Positions 15,527 through 23,483 of a stretch of 55,182 bases of DNA are shown here, in pieces; position 1 is the stretch's first letter; each line of letters starts with the position of its first letter. The stretch comes from Acidobacteriota bacterium (GTDB taxonomy: Bacteria; Acidobacteriota; Vicinamibacteria; Vicinamibacterales; UBA2999). The position numbers and the translations under genes were made by a program. The stretch spans positions 1 to 55,182 of the forward strand of contig CAUJDN010000091.1 of assembly GCA_963169195.1 (NCBI GenBank), given 5' to 3'. The notes under the pieces were generated by a model. That model did not search any database and had not been told where the DNA came from. It was given only the letters and a program-made list of their open reading frames with translations.

Positions 15527-15632
15527 TTTCCCGCCGCGATCCCTCCCGTCGCGATCTTCCTCTCGACGTGTTCTACACTCTCCCGTCGCGGGTCGACTCC
15601 CGGCTCCGGACTCCCGACTCCCGGTGTAGTCC

Positions 15633-15638
15633 TATACT
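15633..15638 (+). promoter_or_regulatory. Candidate -10 box TATACT for PhzF-like gene
   Basis: TATACT lies nine bases before ATG 15648, after a run of CTCCCGACTCCCG-type short repeats. The position suits a leaderless or near-leaderless transcript. Confidence 0.4.
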
Positions 15639-15647
15639 CCTCCCGAC

Positions 15648-16628
15648 ATGATCGCCTACCTCCACTACGACGTCTTCACCGACCGGCCCTTCGAGGGCAA
15701 TCAGCTGGCGGTGTTTCCCGACGCGCGCGGGCTATCGCCGGAGCTGATGCAGACCCTCACCCGCGAGATGAACTTCTCGGAGTGCACCTTCCTGCTGCCG
15801 GCCGAGACGCCGGGCACGGACATCCGGATGCGCATCTTCACGCCCGGCGCGGAGTTGCCGATGGCCGGCCATCCCACCATCGGGACGACGTTCGCGCTCG
15901 CGGATTCGGGCGTGATCAGGCCGGGCACGGAGCGATTCACGTTCGGCCTCGGTGTGGGGCCCACGCCGGTCGAGCTCGTCTGGCACCCATCTGCGTCACC
16001 TGCGTCACCTGCGGCACCTGCGTCACCTGCGGCCTCTGCGCCATCCGCGGCCCCTGCCCCATCCGCGTTGGGTTTTGCGTGGATGGACCAGCGGACGCCG
16101 GACACGCGGGAACCGAGAGCGTCGGACGCTGAGGTTCTGCGCGCGATCGGCGTGGACCACGGGGCGCGGCATGCCGGGCTGCCCATCGAGGAGATCTCGT
16201 GCGGCGTTCCATTCGTCTGCGTGCCGCTGGCGTCGCGCGCCGATGTGGACCGGGCCGAGGCTGACGTGGGTGCGCTCGGCCGGCTGGCGAGCGCGTTCGA
16301 TCGGCCGCTGGTCGGTGTGTTCCTCTTCGCGGTGGAACCGGCAGGCTCCGGCATCACCGCGTACTCGCGCATGTTCGCCCCCGGCCTGGGCGTGGCGGAG
16401 GATCCGGCCACGGGCAGCGCCAGCGGACCGCTCGGATGCTACCTGGTGGCGCACGGCCTGGTGCCCCGGGAGGGATGGCACGACATGGTGAGCCTGCAGG
16501 GCGTCCGCATGAAGCGTCCGAGCCGGATTCACATGCGCATCCACGCCGATTCGCCCCAGGTCATCACGCGGGTGCAGGTGGGCGGGCAGGCGGTGAAGGT
16601 GGGGGAGGGGAGGATCGAGGTGGGCTAG
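15648..16628 (+). CDS. PhzF-family isomerase/epimerase-like protein with repeat insertion
   Basis: The 326-residue protein has the full PhzF duplicated hot-dog layout: YDVFTDRPFEGNQLAVFPDA at the start, the catalytic-region glutamate in REMNFSECTFLLP, RIFTPGAELPMAGHPTIGT, and the second-half MFAPGLGVAEDPATGSASG. PhzF itself isomerises an intermediate of phenazine synthesis, but no phenazine genes are nearby, so this is one of the many relatives of unknown substrate. Residues about 114-141 are a serine/alanine/proline tract encoded by a short DNA repeat, in a loop before FAWMDQRTP. The convergent pdxH gene ends nine bases away. Confidence 0.8.
   Translation: MIAYLHYDVFTDRPFEGNQLAVFPDARGLSPELMQTLTREMNFSECTFLLPAETPGTDIRMRIFTPGAELPMAGHPTIGTTFALADSGVIRPGTERFTFGLGVGPTPVELVWHPSASPASPAAPASPAASAPSAAPAPSALGFAWMDQRTPDTREPRASDAEVLRAIGVDHGARHAGLPIEEISCGVPFVCVPLASRADVDRAEADVGALGRLASAFDRPLVGVFLFAVEPAGSGITAYSRMFAPGLGVAEDPATGSASGPLGCYLVAHGLVPREGWHDMVSLQGVRMKRPSRIHMRIHADSPQVITRVQVGGQAVKVGEGRIEVG
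15985..16069 (+). repeat. In-frame CACCTGCGT/CTGCGGCC-type repeat inside the PhzF-like gene
   Basis: Degenerate 9-bp units (CACCTGCGT, CACCTGCGG, CATCCGCGG) run in tandem and encode a Ser-Pro-Ala tract. The 16-mer CTGCGGCCTCTGCGCC also occurs at about 20247-20262 in the D-aminoacylase-like lipoprotein gene, so the repeat is dispersed. Confidence 0.75.
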
Positions 16629-16636
16629 GGCGGCCC

Positions 16637-17272
16637 TTACGGCGCCAGCCGCACGCGTTTCCACTTCCCGTCGGCCCGCGTGTAGAGCAGGCGGTCGTGC
16701 AGGCGGTTCGGGCGGCCCTGCCAGAACTCCATCTGCTCCGGCGACACGCGATAGCCGCCCCAGAACGGCGGGAGCGGCACGAAGGCACCTTCGTGCTGCG
16801 CCGTCAGCGCGTCGAAGTTCTCCTGGAGGACGTTGCGGTGCGGGATCGGCTGGCTCTGCGGCGACACCCATGCGCCGATCTGGCTCTCCCGCGGGCGCGA
16901 CTGGAAGTACTCCGCGGCCTCCTCGCGCGACACCTTCGAGACGTCGCCCGAGATGCGCACCTGCCGCTCGAGCTCTGCCCAGAAGAAGAGCAGCGCCGCA
17001 CGCGGGTGCGCCGCCATGTCCTGCCCCTTGCCGCTGTCGTAGTTCGTGTAGAAGACGAAGCCGCTCTCGTCGAAGCCCTTCAGCAGCACCGTGCGCGCGG
17101 CCGGATCGCCGGCCGGCGTCACGGTCGCCAGCGTCATGGCGTTCACCTCCAGCGACTCCGCGCGGAGTGCCTCGTTGAACCACCGATGGAATTGCGCGAT
17201 GGGGTCGTCGGCGGCCTCGTGCTCGATCAGCGAGTGGCTCCGGTATTCTCGGCGTATGTCTGCGATGGACAT
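16637..17272 (-). CDS. pdxH: Pyridoxamine 5'-phosphate oxidase
   Basis: The 211-residue protein matches PdxH in length and motifs: an N-terminal DIRREY, ARTVLLKGFDESGFVFYTNYDSGKG (FMN contact), RQVRISGDVSKVS, SRPRESQIGAWVSPQSQ and a C-terminal WKRVRLAP. PdxH oxidises pyridoxine or pyridoxamine 5'-phosphate to pyridoxal 5'-phosphate using FMN and oxygen in the cytoplasm. PLP is needed by the cystathionine gamma-synthase-type enzyme elsewhere in the window, but there is no operon link. The start is Met 17272. A TACACT box six bases upstream and the lack of a Shine-Dalgarno suggest a leaderless mRNA. Confidence 0.93.
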   Translation of the reverse strand: MSIADIRREYRSHSLIEHEAADDPIAQFHRWFNEALRAESLEVNAMTLATVTPAGDPAARTVLLKGFDESGFVFYTNYDSGKGQDMAAHPRAALLFFWAELERQVRISGDVSKVSREEAAEYFQSRPRESQIGAWVSPQSQPIPHRNVLQENFDALTAQHEGAFVPLPPFWGGYRVSPEQMEFWQGRPNRLHDRLLYTRADGKWKRVRLAP

Positions 17273-17278
17273 GCCTGC

Positions 17279-17284
17279 AGTGTA
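17279..17284 (-). promoter_or_regulatory. Candidate -10 box TACACT for pdxH
   Basis: On the minus strand TACACT is followed by GCAGGC and then the ATG, leaving no room for a separate Shine-Dalgarno. This fits a leaderless pdxH transcript. Confidence 0.4.
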
Positions 17285-17293
17285 CCCCCGATG

Positions 17294-17319
17294 AATCGTC
17301 AATCACCAATCGGCAATGG
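17294..17319. repeat. Short CAATCNNCAAT-type tandem repeat
   Basis: The AATCGTCAATCACCAATCGG stretch and the following CAATGG repeat a degenerate roughly 8-bp word in the gap between pdxH and the GT-C gene. It ends two bases before the GT-C stop codon. It looks like a decayed member of another short repeat family. Confidence 0.35.
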
Positions 17320-17320
17320 C

Positions 17321-20041
17321 TCAAGGGACCCCATTCACCACCTCGACCCACACTCCCAGGTACCTGCGGTCCCGCGAGGCCGGGTCGATGTCGATGGGGG
17401 AGAATCCGCCGCTCGTCGTGACGGTCAGCTCCACGACTCCATGCTCGGGGGCCGGAAGAGGGACGTCCTGGGCCTGGTCAGCCGACAGGGCCACGGTCTG
17501 CATCCAGCCGTGCGTGCGCAGCGTGGCCGTGTTGTCGACGCGACTTCGTAGCCGGAGCGTGGCGCCGGCTCCTGGGACCTCAGCGGGCGCGATACTGAGC
17601 ATCGTCGGCCGCCGCCCGAGCACCCAGAAGCCGTCGGGTTCTGGGGCCACCTGGTCGTCGTGCAGGAGCACCATCGACGAGCCGTACATCGCGGCGCCGA
17701 GGACGACGGGGGCCCGCACGCGCTCGCCGGTGTTCACGATGGAGACCGGCGTAATCGTGATGGCCTCGATGGCCGCCTCCAGTTCGCGTGAGCCGCGGAA
17801 GCCGACGAAGGGGGCGTCCAGCGGCAGGTGAAAGACCTGGCGGAACGTCTCCGCGTCCGTCGGAATCGGCCAGGTGTGCACGGGCCCGCCCACGCGACCG
17901 ACCTGCAGGGAGATGTCACCGCCCGTCGCGGCGCGGCCCGGCGTGAAGCGGACGTCCACGCGGTAGTCGCCTGCCGGGAGCGAGAAGCGCCCGTTGTGCA
18001 GCACGCGGACCGGCTGCGGGTCGGTCCTGAGGCCAGGCGACACGCCCAGCGTCATCCCCGGCAGCAGGTCGGCGGCGCTCGTCTTGCGCAGCGGGTCGAA
18101 GACCACGGCCGCGGGCCGTGCGCGGAGGTCGTACCAATCGAGTGCGGGCAGGCGCGACCGCGCCTGCAGGTTCACCCGCGGCGTCGGCGGATCGTCGGGC
18201 AGGACGGGCAGGATCGCCGAGGCCGCGAGGAGGCCGCCGGCGAGGATCGCCGTCGCGGCCAGGGCGGCCATCCCGGGCGTGCGCGTGCGAACGCGCGCGA
18301 GCCCCCAGGCTGCAAGGCCCGCCACCACCAGCCACGCGAGCGCGTGCGCGAGCGCAATGGGCGCTTCGTGATGGATGAAGCTGGGCGCGAGCGTCCAGAG
18401 CTCCCACCGAGGCGACCACCACTCGAGCAGGCTCGACGTGCCGTCGCGGCCGTTCGCGATCAGGAAGCCCTCCTGCGCGAACGTCATGGTCAGGGTGATG
18501 CCGGCGCCGATCCACATCAGCAGATGCTGCGAGGCCCGGCGGGCCGAACCCACGGGGGCCGCCGAAAATGCTGCGGCAATCGGCAGGCCGAGCACCAGCA
18601 GGCCCGAGGCCAGCGGGCGCCCGGGCGAGGCGGACCCGCCCCACCAGATGCGGAACGCCCCCACGGTGCCGAGCAGCGCACCGAACACGAGGACGACGCG
18701 GACTGCGGTCCAGCGTCGATCGCCGCCCGAGCGCCACAGGACCCAGAGGCCCGTCGCGGCCAGGATGTAGGCCGGGGCGTAGGGTAACAGGCCGTACTCC
18801 TGGTCGAAGAGCAGGCCCGGCGCCCCGAACACCAGGTTCCACGGCGTGGTCTGCACCATCGCGCCGTAGGGGGCCTGCGGCATGGGTGTTCCCCAGATCC
18901 AGTAGAAGAACGCGAACCAGGCCGCGAGCAGCACGCCGTAGGGCCCCACAGCCCGTGCGATCGCAGAAACTGAAACGGGGACAGTCCCTGTGACATTTGT
19001 CACAGGGACTGTCCCCGTGACAAGCAGCACCGCCGACATCGGGGCGTACTTTGTGCTGAGCCAGGGCAGCACGCCACAGGCCAGGCCCAGGACCACCGGA
19101 TGACGCGTCGTGATGGCTACCATCACCGCCAGGGCCGCCCCGATCTCCGGGTACACCGTGAAGCTGTTGAACAGGAACGGCGCGGACCCGGCGATCACGG
19201 CCCAGGCAAACGTGGCCGCGCCACGCGAGCCCGTCGCCGCGGCCGCCGCGCGCCACATGAGGCCCGCGGCCGCCGCGGCCATCGCGATGAGCGCCAGCAG
19301 CACCGCCCGGTAGCCGCCCAGGGCGTACACCGGCGCCAGGACGATGGGCAGGCCGACGGGGTGGATGGAGTAGATCTCCCCATCCGCGCCGCGCGTGAGG
19401 TAGTGCGGATCGAGGTCGCGAGGGAAGTACTCCCGGTAGTCGCCCTGCTGGTGGTTGTTCTCGATCTTGAAATCGCCATCGCGCCACAGGCTCTGGGAGA
19501 TGATCAGGTAGTGTGGTTCGTCACCGGCAGGAAACAGGACGGTGCTCGTCAGCCGCGCCGCCGTCGTGCCGCTCAGGGCCGCCGTCGCCATCCCAATCAT
19601 CACGGCCAGCTGGCCGAGGCTGCGCCGCGCGAGCCACCCGGCGGCGATCAGCCGGTGCTGCCACCAGGTCCAGAACAGCAGCCCGCCCACACCGAGCCAC
19701 ACCAGCCAGCCCATCGGGCCCGCCAGCGCCTGCACGGCGGGCCAGCGGTCCGGCAGCACGGGCGTGAACGGGATGAGCAGCACAGCGAGCGCGGCCGCCG
19801 GCGCCACCAGGCTGCCGAGCGGGACGCGATCGGCTGCGGGGCGGCGAACCCGGTTGAGCCGATCCAGCAGAAGGAACCCGAGGCCCGCGAGCAGGAGAAA
19901 GCCCAACAGCGATTCCCACGGGGGAAGCAGGGCCACGCGCACCGGCTGCCCGTTCACCAGCACCACATCGAGCACGCCGCGGCCCGCGTAGAGCGCTGCG
20001 CCGGTGATGAAGCAGGCCGCCAGGGGCCAGGCACGTTGCAT
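17321..20041 (-). CDS. Large GT-C type membrane glycosyltransferase with C-terminal beta domain
   Basis: The 906-residue protein has about twelve transmembrane helices in its first two thirds and a periplasmic-loop acidic motif GDEPHYLIIS (about residue 172) typical of GT-C glycosyltransferases. A soluble beta-rich C-terminal region of about 300 residues follows (ending GVWVEVVNGVP). It probably transfers a sugar from a polyprenyl-phosphate donor to a cell-surface acceptor. The segment VTGTVPVTNVTGTVPV inside the membrane region is encoded by a perfect 20-bp inverted repeat that has entered the gene in frame. Met 20041 is chosen over TTG 20059. It is transcribed divergently from the D-aminoacylase-like gene across a repeat array. 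Confidence 0.75.
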   Translation of the reverse strand: MQRAWPLAACFITGAALYAGRGVLDVVLVNGQPVRVALLPPWESLLGFLLLAGLGFLLLDRLNRVRRPAADRVPLGSLVAPAAALAVLLIPFTPVLPDRWPAVQALAGPMGWLVWLGVGGLLFWTWWQHRLIAAGWLARRSLGQLAVMIGMATAALSGTTAARLTSTVLFPAGDEPHYLIISQSLWRDGDFKIENNHQQGDYREYFPRDLDPHYLTRGADGEIYSIHPVGLPIVLAPVYALGGYRAVLLALIAMAAAAAGLMWRAAAAATGSRGAATFAWAVIAGSAPFLFNSFTVYPEIGAALAVMVAITTRHPVVLGLACGVLPWLSTKYAPMSAVLLVTGTVPVTNVTGTVPVSVSAIARAVGPYGVLLAAWFAFFYWIWGTPMPQAPYGAMVQTTPWNLVFGAPGLLFDQEYGLLPYAPAYILAATGLWVLWRSGGDRRWTAVRVVLVFGALLGTVGAFRIWWGGSASPGRPLASGLLVLGLPIAAAFSAAPVGSARRASQHLLMWIGAGITLTMTFAQEGFLIANGRDGTSSLLEWWSPRWELWTLAPSFIHHEAPIALAHALAWLVVAGLAAWGLARVRTRTPGMAALAATAILAGGLLAASAILPVLPDDPPTPRVNLQARSRLPALDWYDLRARPAAVVFDPLRKTSAADLLPGMTLGVSPGLRTDPQPVRVLHNGRFSLPAGDYRVDVRFTPGRAATGGDISLQVGRVGGPVHTWPIPTDAETFRQVFHLPLDAPFVGFRGSRELEAAIEAITITPVSIVNTGERVRAPVVLGAAMYGSSMVLLHDDQVAPEPDGFWVLGRRPTMLSIAPAEVPGAGATLRLRSRVDNTATLRTHGWMQTVALSADQAQDVPLPAPEHGVVELTVTTSGGFSPIDIDPASRDRRYLGVWVEVVNGVP
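18976..19017. repeat. REP-like palindrome inside a coding sequence, copies 2 and 3
   Basis: CGGGGACAGTCCCTGTGACA (18976-18995) is followed after two bases by its perfect reverse complement (18998-19017). Each arm contains the GGGACAGTCCC or GGGACTGTCCC core seen at 11957-12019 and 45484-45496. It is 42 bp long, a multiple of three, and leaves the GT-C reading frame intact. Confidence 0.9.
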
Positions 20042-20050
20042 GAAGGGGAG

Positions 20051-20060
20051 ATTGTACAAT
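20051..20060. promoter_or_regulatory. Palindromic ATTGTACAAT, possible shared -10 of divergent genes
   Basis: ATTGTACAAT contains TACAAT on both strands. On the minus strand it is nine bases from the GT-C ATG. On the plus strand initiation would fall at the first base of the 16-bp repeat array, giving a leader of about 80 bases. Confidence 0.4.
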
Positions 20061-20065
20061 CACGG

Positions 20066-20129
20066 GGTTCGAAGCACGGAAGGTTCGAAGCACGGAAGGT
20101 TCGAAGCACGGAAGGTTCGAAGCACGGTT
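20066..20129 (+). repeat. TTCGAA minisatellite array 4 (16-bp unit, 4 units)
   Basis: Four units of GGTTCGAAGCACGGAA run at an exact 16-bp pitch (TTCGAA at 20068, 20084, 20100 and 20116). The core matches arrays 1-3, but the added base breaks the triplet rule, as may be tolerated here because this array is non-coding. It lies between divergent genes and may be transcribed as the leader of the D-aminoacylase-like gene. Confidence 0.95.
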
Positions 20130-20144
20130 GTGCGAGGTGACAGT

Positions 20145-21887
20145 GTGAAGCGAGTCCTTGCCCTGGTGATGCTGTGGGCTGCCGGATGCACGGCGGCGCC
20201 ATCCGACCCATCGAAGTCGCCTGCGGCCATGGCGCCATCGGCCCCATCTGCGGCCTCTGCGCCGTCGACCTTCGACGTCCTCGTCACAGGCGGGCGCATT
20301 GTCGATGGCACCGGCTCGCCGTGGTTCGACGGCGACATCGGCATCGTGGGCGACCGGATTGCCGCCGTGGGACGCCTGGCGGGGCGACGCGCGGCGCGCA
20401 CCATCGATGCACGGGGGCTGTACGTGTCGCCCGGCTTCATCGACATGCTCGGCCAGTCCGAGTTCCACATCCTGGCCGACAGCCGTGCGGCGTCGAAGAT
20501 CACCCAGGGGATCACGACCGAGATCACGGGCGAGGGCAGCTCCATCGCGCCGATGAACGACCGCCTCGCGGCCGAGGCGAAGGCCCAGTTCGACGCCTTC
20601 GAGGTGGCGCTGGACTTCCGGACGCTCGGCGAGTATCTCACTCGCGTCGAGACGCGCTCGAAGCCGGCGATCAACCTCGGGACCTTCGTCGGGGCCGGCG
20701 GCCTCCGTGCCCATGTCATCGGGGACTCGCAGCGGGCCGCGACTCCAGAGGAGCTCGAACAGATGAAGGCGCTCGTGCGCCAGGCCATGGAGGAGGGCGC
20801 GCTCGGGCTCAGCACGTCGCTGCAGTACGTCCCCGACCGCTTCGCCAGCACGGACGAGATCGTGGAGCTCGCCAAGGTGGCGGCGGAGCACGGTGGGCGC
20901 TATCTCACGCACCAGCGATCGGAGTCGAACCAGATCATCCCGTCGCTGGACGAGGCCTTCGCGGTGGCCGAGCGCGCGCGCATCCCGACCGAGGTGTGGC
21001 ACCTGAAGACCGCGTATCGCGCCAACTGGGGACGCATGCCGGAGATCCTGGCGCACTTCCGGGCGGCGCGGGCCCGGGGCCTGGATGTCACCGCCAATAT
21101 CTATCCCTACGACCGCGCCTCGAACGGGCTGGACGCCTGCCTGCCGCTCTGGGTGCGCGACGGCGGCACCGACGCCATGATCGCGCGCCTGAAGGACCCC
21201 GCCCAGCGCGAGCGCATCAAGCGCGACATGGAGGACCCGAATCCGAAGGACTGGGAGAACCAGTGGTACGGCTCGGGCGGCGCTTCCGGCGTGCTGCTGT
21301 CATCCGTGCTCGACCCCGGCCTCCGCAAATGGGAAGGCAAGACGCTCGCGGAGATCGGCCGGGAGATGGGGAAGGACCCGCGCGACGCCGCCATGGATCT
21401 CGTCATCGCCGATCGCGCCGAGGCCTCGGTCATCATCTCGATCATGCGCGAGGACGACGTGCGGGCGGCGCTGGCGGATCCCATGGTGTCGATCGGGACC
21501 GACTCCGGGGCCCGCGCCGAGGACGGGCCGCTGTCGATCTCGAAGTCGCACCCTCGCGCGTGGGGCTCGTTCACGAAGATCCTCGGCACCTATGTTCGCG
21601 ACGAGAAGCTCATCCCGCTCGAGGACGCCATCCGCCGCTTCACCTCCCGTCCGGCCACGCGCATGGGCATCCACGATCGCGGCCTCATCCGTCCAGGCTT
21701 CAAGGCCGACCTCACCATCTTCGACCTGGCCACCGTGCGCGACCGCTCGACGTTCACCGATCCGAATCACTACTCGGAGGGCATCCGCCACGTGCTCGTG
21801 AACGGGCAGGCGGTCGTGGCCGACGGGACGATCACCGACGCGCGGCCCGGGCAGGTGATTCGCGGAGCCGGGCATCGTGTGCGGTAG
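20145..21887 (+). CDS. D-aminoacylase/amidohydrolase-like lipoprotein lacking the HxH motif
   Basis: The 580-residue protein has a lipoprotein signal (LVMLWAAGC, Cys15). A Ser/Pro/Ala linker encoded by short DNA repeats follows, then an amidohydrolase domain (TGGRIVDGTGSPWFDGDIGI to the C-terminus) of the N-acyl-D-amino-acid deacylase type. In classical D-aminoacylases the first metal ligands are HxH after PGFID. Here the sequence is GFIDMLGQSEF, and the ligand cysteine is replaced in TGEGSS. Histidines in LTHQRSE and VWHLKTA and the aspartate in GTDSGA remain. It may be a mono-metal variant, and it belongs to a recognisable subfamily with this DMLGQSE sequence. GTG 20145 follows GAGGTGACA. 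Confidence 0.75.
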   Translation: MKRVLALVMLWAAGCTAAPSDPSKSPAAMAPSAPSAASAPSTFDVLVTGGRIVDGTGSPWFDGDIGIVGDRIAAVGRLAGRRAARTIDARGLYVSPGFIDMLGQSEFHILADSRAASKITQGITTEITGEGSSIAPMNDRLAAEAKAQFDAFEVALDFRTLGEYLTRVETRSKPAINLGTFVGAGGLRAHVIGDSQRAATPEELEQMKALVRQAMEEGALGLSTSLQYVPDRFASTDEIVELAKVAAEHGGRYLTHQRSESNQIIPSLDEAFAVAERARIPTEVWHLKTAYRANWGRMPEILAHFRAARARGLDVTANIYPYDRASNGLDACLPLWVRDGGTDAMIARLKDPAQRERIKRDMEDPNPKDWENQWYGSGGASGVLLSSVLDPGLRKWEGKTLAEIGREMGKDPRDAAMDLVIADRAEASVIISIMREDDVRAALADPMVSIGTDSGARAEDGPLSISKSHPRAWGSFTKILGTYVRDEKLIPLEDAIRRFTSRPATRMGIHDRGLIRPGFKADLTIFDLATVRDRSTFTDPNHYSEGIRHVLVNGQAVVADGTITDARPGQVIRGAGHRVR

Positions 21888-21944
21888 ACCGGGCGGGAGC
21901 TGCAGGCCGGACAGTCGATCACCGGCCAGGCCTGGAGGAGCGCG

Positions 21945-23483
21945 GTGGCGGCGAGCGGGGCTGTGAGGCCGCGCGCGGCGGGCGCGGCGTTGATCCTGGC
22001 GTTCGTCGCCTGGTGGGCGGCCGCCGGTTTCGAGCTTGGCTTCTATACCATCCTCAACGATTTCTGGGGCCTGTTCTTTGCCGCCGATCAGCTGAGCCTC
22101 GCCGACCCCCGAACCCTGCACAACGGCTTCTTTCCTATCGGCTATCCGCTCATCCTCCGGATGCTCCGGAGCACCGCGGTGCTTCCGACGATGTTCGGAG
22201 TGTCGGTGACCGCGGCGGCCGGCACACTGGCGGTGACCTTCCTGTGGCTCGCCCGTCACGCGTCGCCGTGGCTGGCCGTGGCCGCGATCGCGATCCTCGG
22301 AATCGAGCCAACGTTCTTCCTGCATGCCATCACGACCGGGCCGGACATGCTCTCGACGCTCCTGGCGGCGACCGGCGCGCTGGCTCTCTTCAGCGGGCTG
22401 GCCCGAGGCAGCGTCGTGGTGTCGGCGCTCGGCGGGCTCGCACTGGGCCTTGCCGGGCTGACGCGTTATCACGGTTTCCTGATGGCCTTCGGCGCGGTCG
22501 TCGCCGGGGCGATCGTCTGGCCCACGCGATGGCGTCAGACACTGGCGGCGGCGGCGATGATCGGGATGGCCGGTGGCGTCCAGGTCCTGGCGAACGTCGC
22601 CGCGGGCGTCGGCCCGTTCCAGACGGCGCAGCCGTTCAACGTGTACAAGCTGTTCAACCCGGTCGATTGGTACCATCTGCAGCGGAACTACCCACCAAGC
22701 GTGATCGGCGTGATTCGCCTGTCTCCGGAACGGTACCTCGAGGCCTATCGGGCGCAGCTCCTGCCGAGCCTGTTCCTGCTGGTGCCGAGCGCAGCGGGCG
22801 CGGTGGTGGCGACCGGAAGGAACCGGCGGATTGCGCTGTACGCGCTCGTGGCGGCGGGCCTGTACCTGCCGCTCCAGGCCGTGGGCGGCAGCCCGCGCGG
22901 GCCCCTGCTCGCCGCGCCGTTGGCGGCGGTCGGCGTCGCAGTCGCCCTGGACGCGATCCTCACCCGTCAGTGGATCGCCTCGGGAGCCGGGCGAACGCTG
23001 GCGGTGATCGGAGTGCTGGCAGCGATCGCGTGGGCGAGCGTGTGGCCGGCGGCCGGCCAGAACCGCCAAGCCGTCGTGGCCAATGCCTCGGTGCAGCGGT
23101 TGTGGGCGGACGTGGAAGGGACATTGCGCGCCGATGGCGTGCAGCATCCCGCCCGGGTCTTCACGGACAACTTCGATGTCTACTTCGTGTCGGTCAGATC
23201 GAGGCGCTCGTGGGACTATCGGCCCAGGACGACCGGGGGCTGGGCCCAGATCGACCTGTACGGGTACGACAAGGTGCATCCTCCACTCAACACGGCGACG
23301 CTCGATGCCTTTCTCGCCGACTGCCGCGCCTACGGCGTCACCCACCTCGTGCTCACACCCACCGCTGGATACGTGCTCGGCCCCCTGGGCGTCTTCCAGG
23401 CTGGCGGGGAGCTCCCCGCCCAGCTTCGCCATGTCGCGACTGTCGGTGGGACCATCCGCATCGTGGCGCTCGACGCCCGGTGA
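21945..23483 (+). CDS. GT-C type membrane protein (GT39-like)
   Basis: The 512-residue protein has about nine transmembrane helices and an early loop containing FFAADQLSLADPRTLHNGFFPIGYP, equivalent to the substrate loop of GT39-like enzymes though without a clear D-E pair. A soluble C-terminal region of about 150 residues follows. It is likely an envelope glycosyltransferase with unknown donor and acceptor. GTG 21945 is supported by GGAGGAG eight bases upstream. Its TGA overlaps the next GTG (GTGA), so it is coupled to a second membrane glycosyltransferase-like protein, and the two may act in one glycan pathway. Confidence 0.65.
   Translation: MAASGAVRPRAAGAALILAFVAWWAAAGFELGFYTILNDFWGLFFAADQLSLADPRTLHNGFFPIGYPLILRMLRSTAVLPTMFGVSVTAAAGTLAVTFLWLARHASPWLAVAAIAILGIEPTFFLHAITTGPDMLSTLLAATGALALFSGLARGSVVVSALGGLALGLAGLTRYHGFLMAFGAVVAGAIVWPTRWRQTLAAAAMIGMAGGVQVLANVAAGVGPFQTAQPFNVYKLFNPVDWYHLQRNYPPSVIGVIRLSPERYLEAYRAQLLPSLFLLVPSAAGAVVATGRNRRIALYALVAAGLYLPLQAVGGSPRGPLLAAPLAAVGVAVALDAILTRQWIASGAGRTLAVIGVLAAIAWASVWPAAGQNRQAVVANASVQRLWADVEGTLRADGVQHPARVFTDNFDVYFVSVRSRRSWDYRPRTTGGWAQIDLYGYDKVHPPLNTATLDAFLADCRAYGVTHLVLTPTAGYVLGPLGVFQAGGELPAQLRHVATVGGTIRIVALDAR

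Noticed and set aside
15442..15651. A small ORF encoding GFWGSGVLGF-like repeats
   Set aside because: It is the translation of the GGGGTTCT array. There is no Shine-Dalgarno and no conserved protein.
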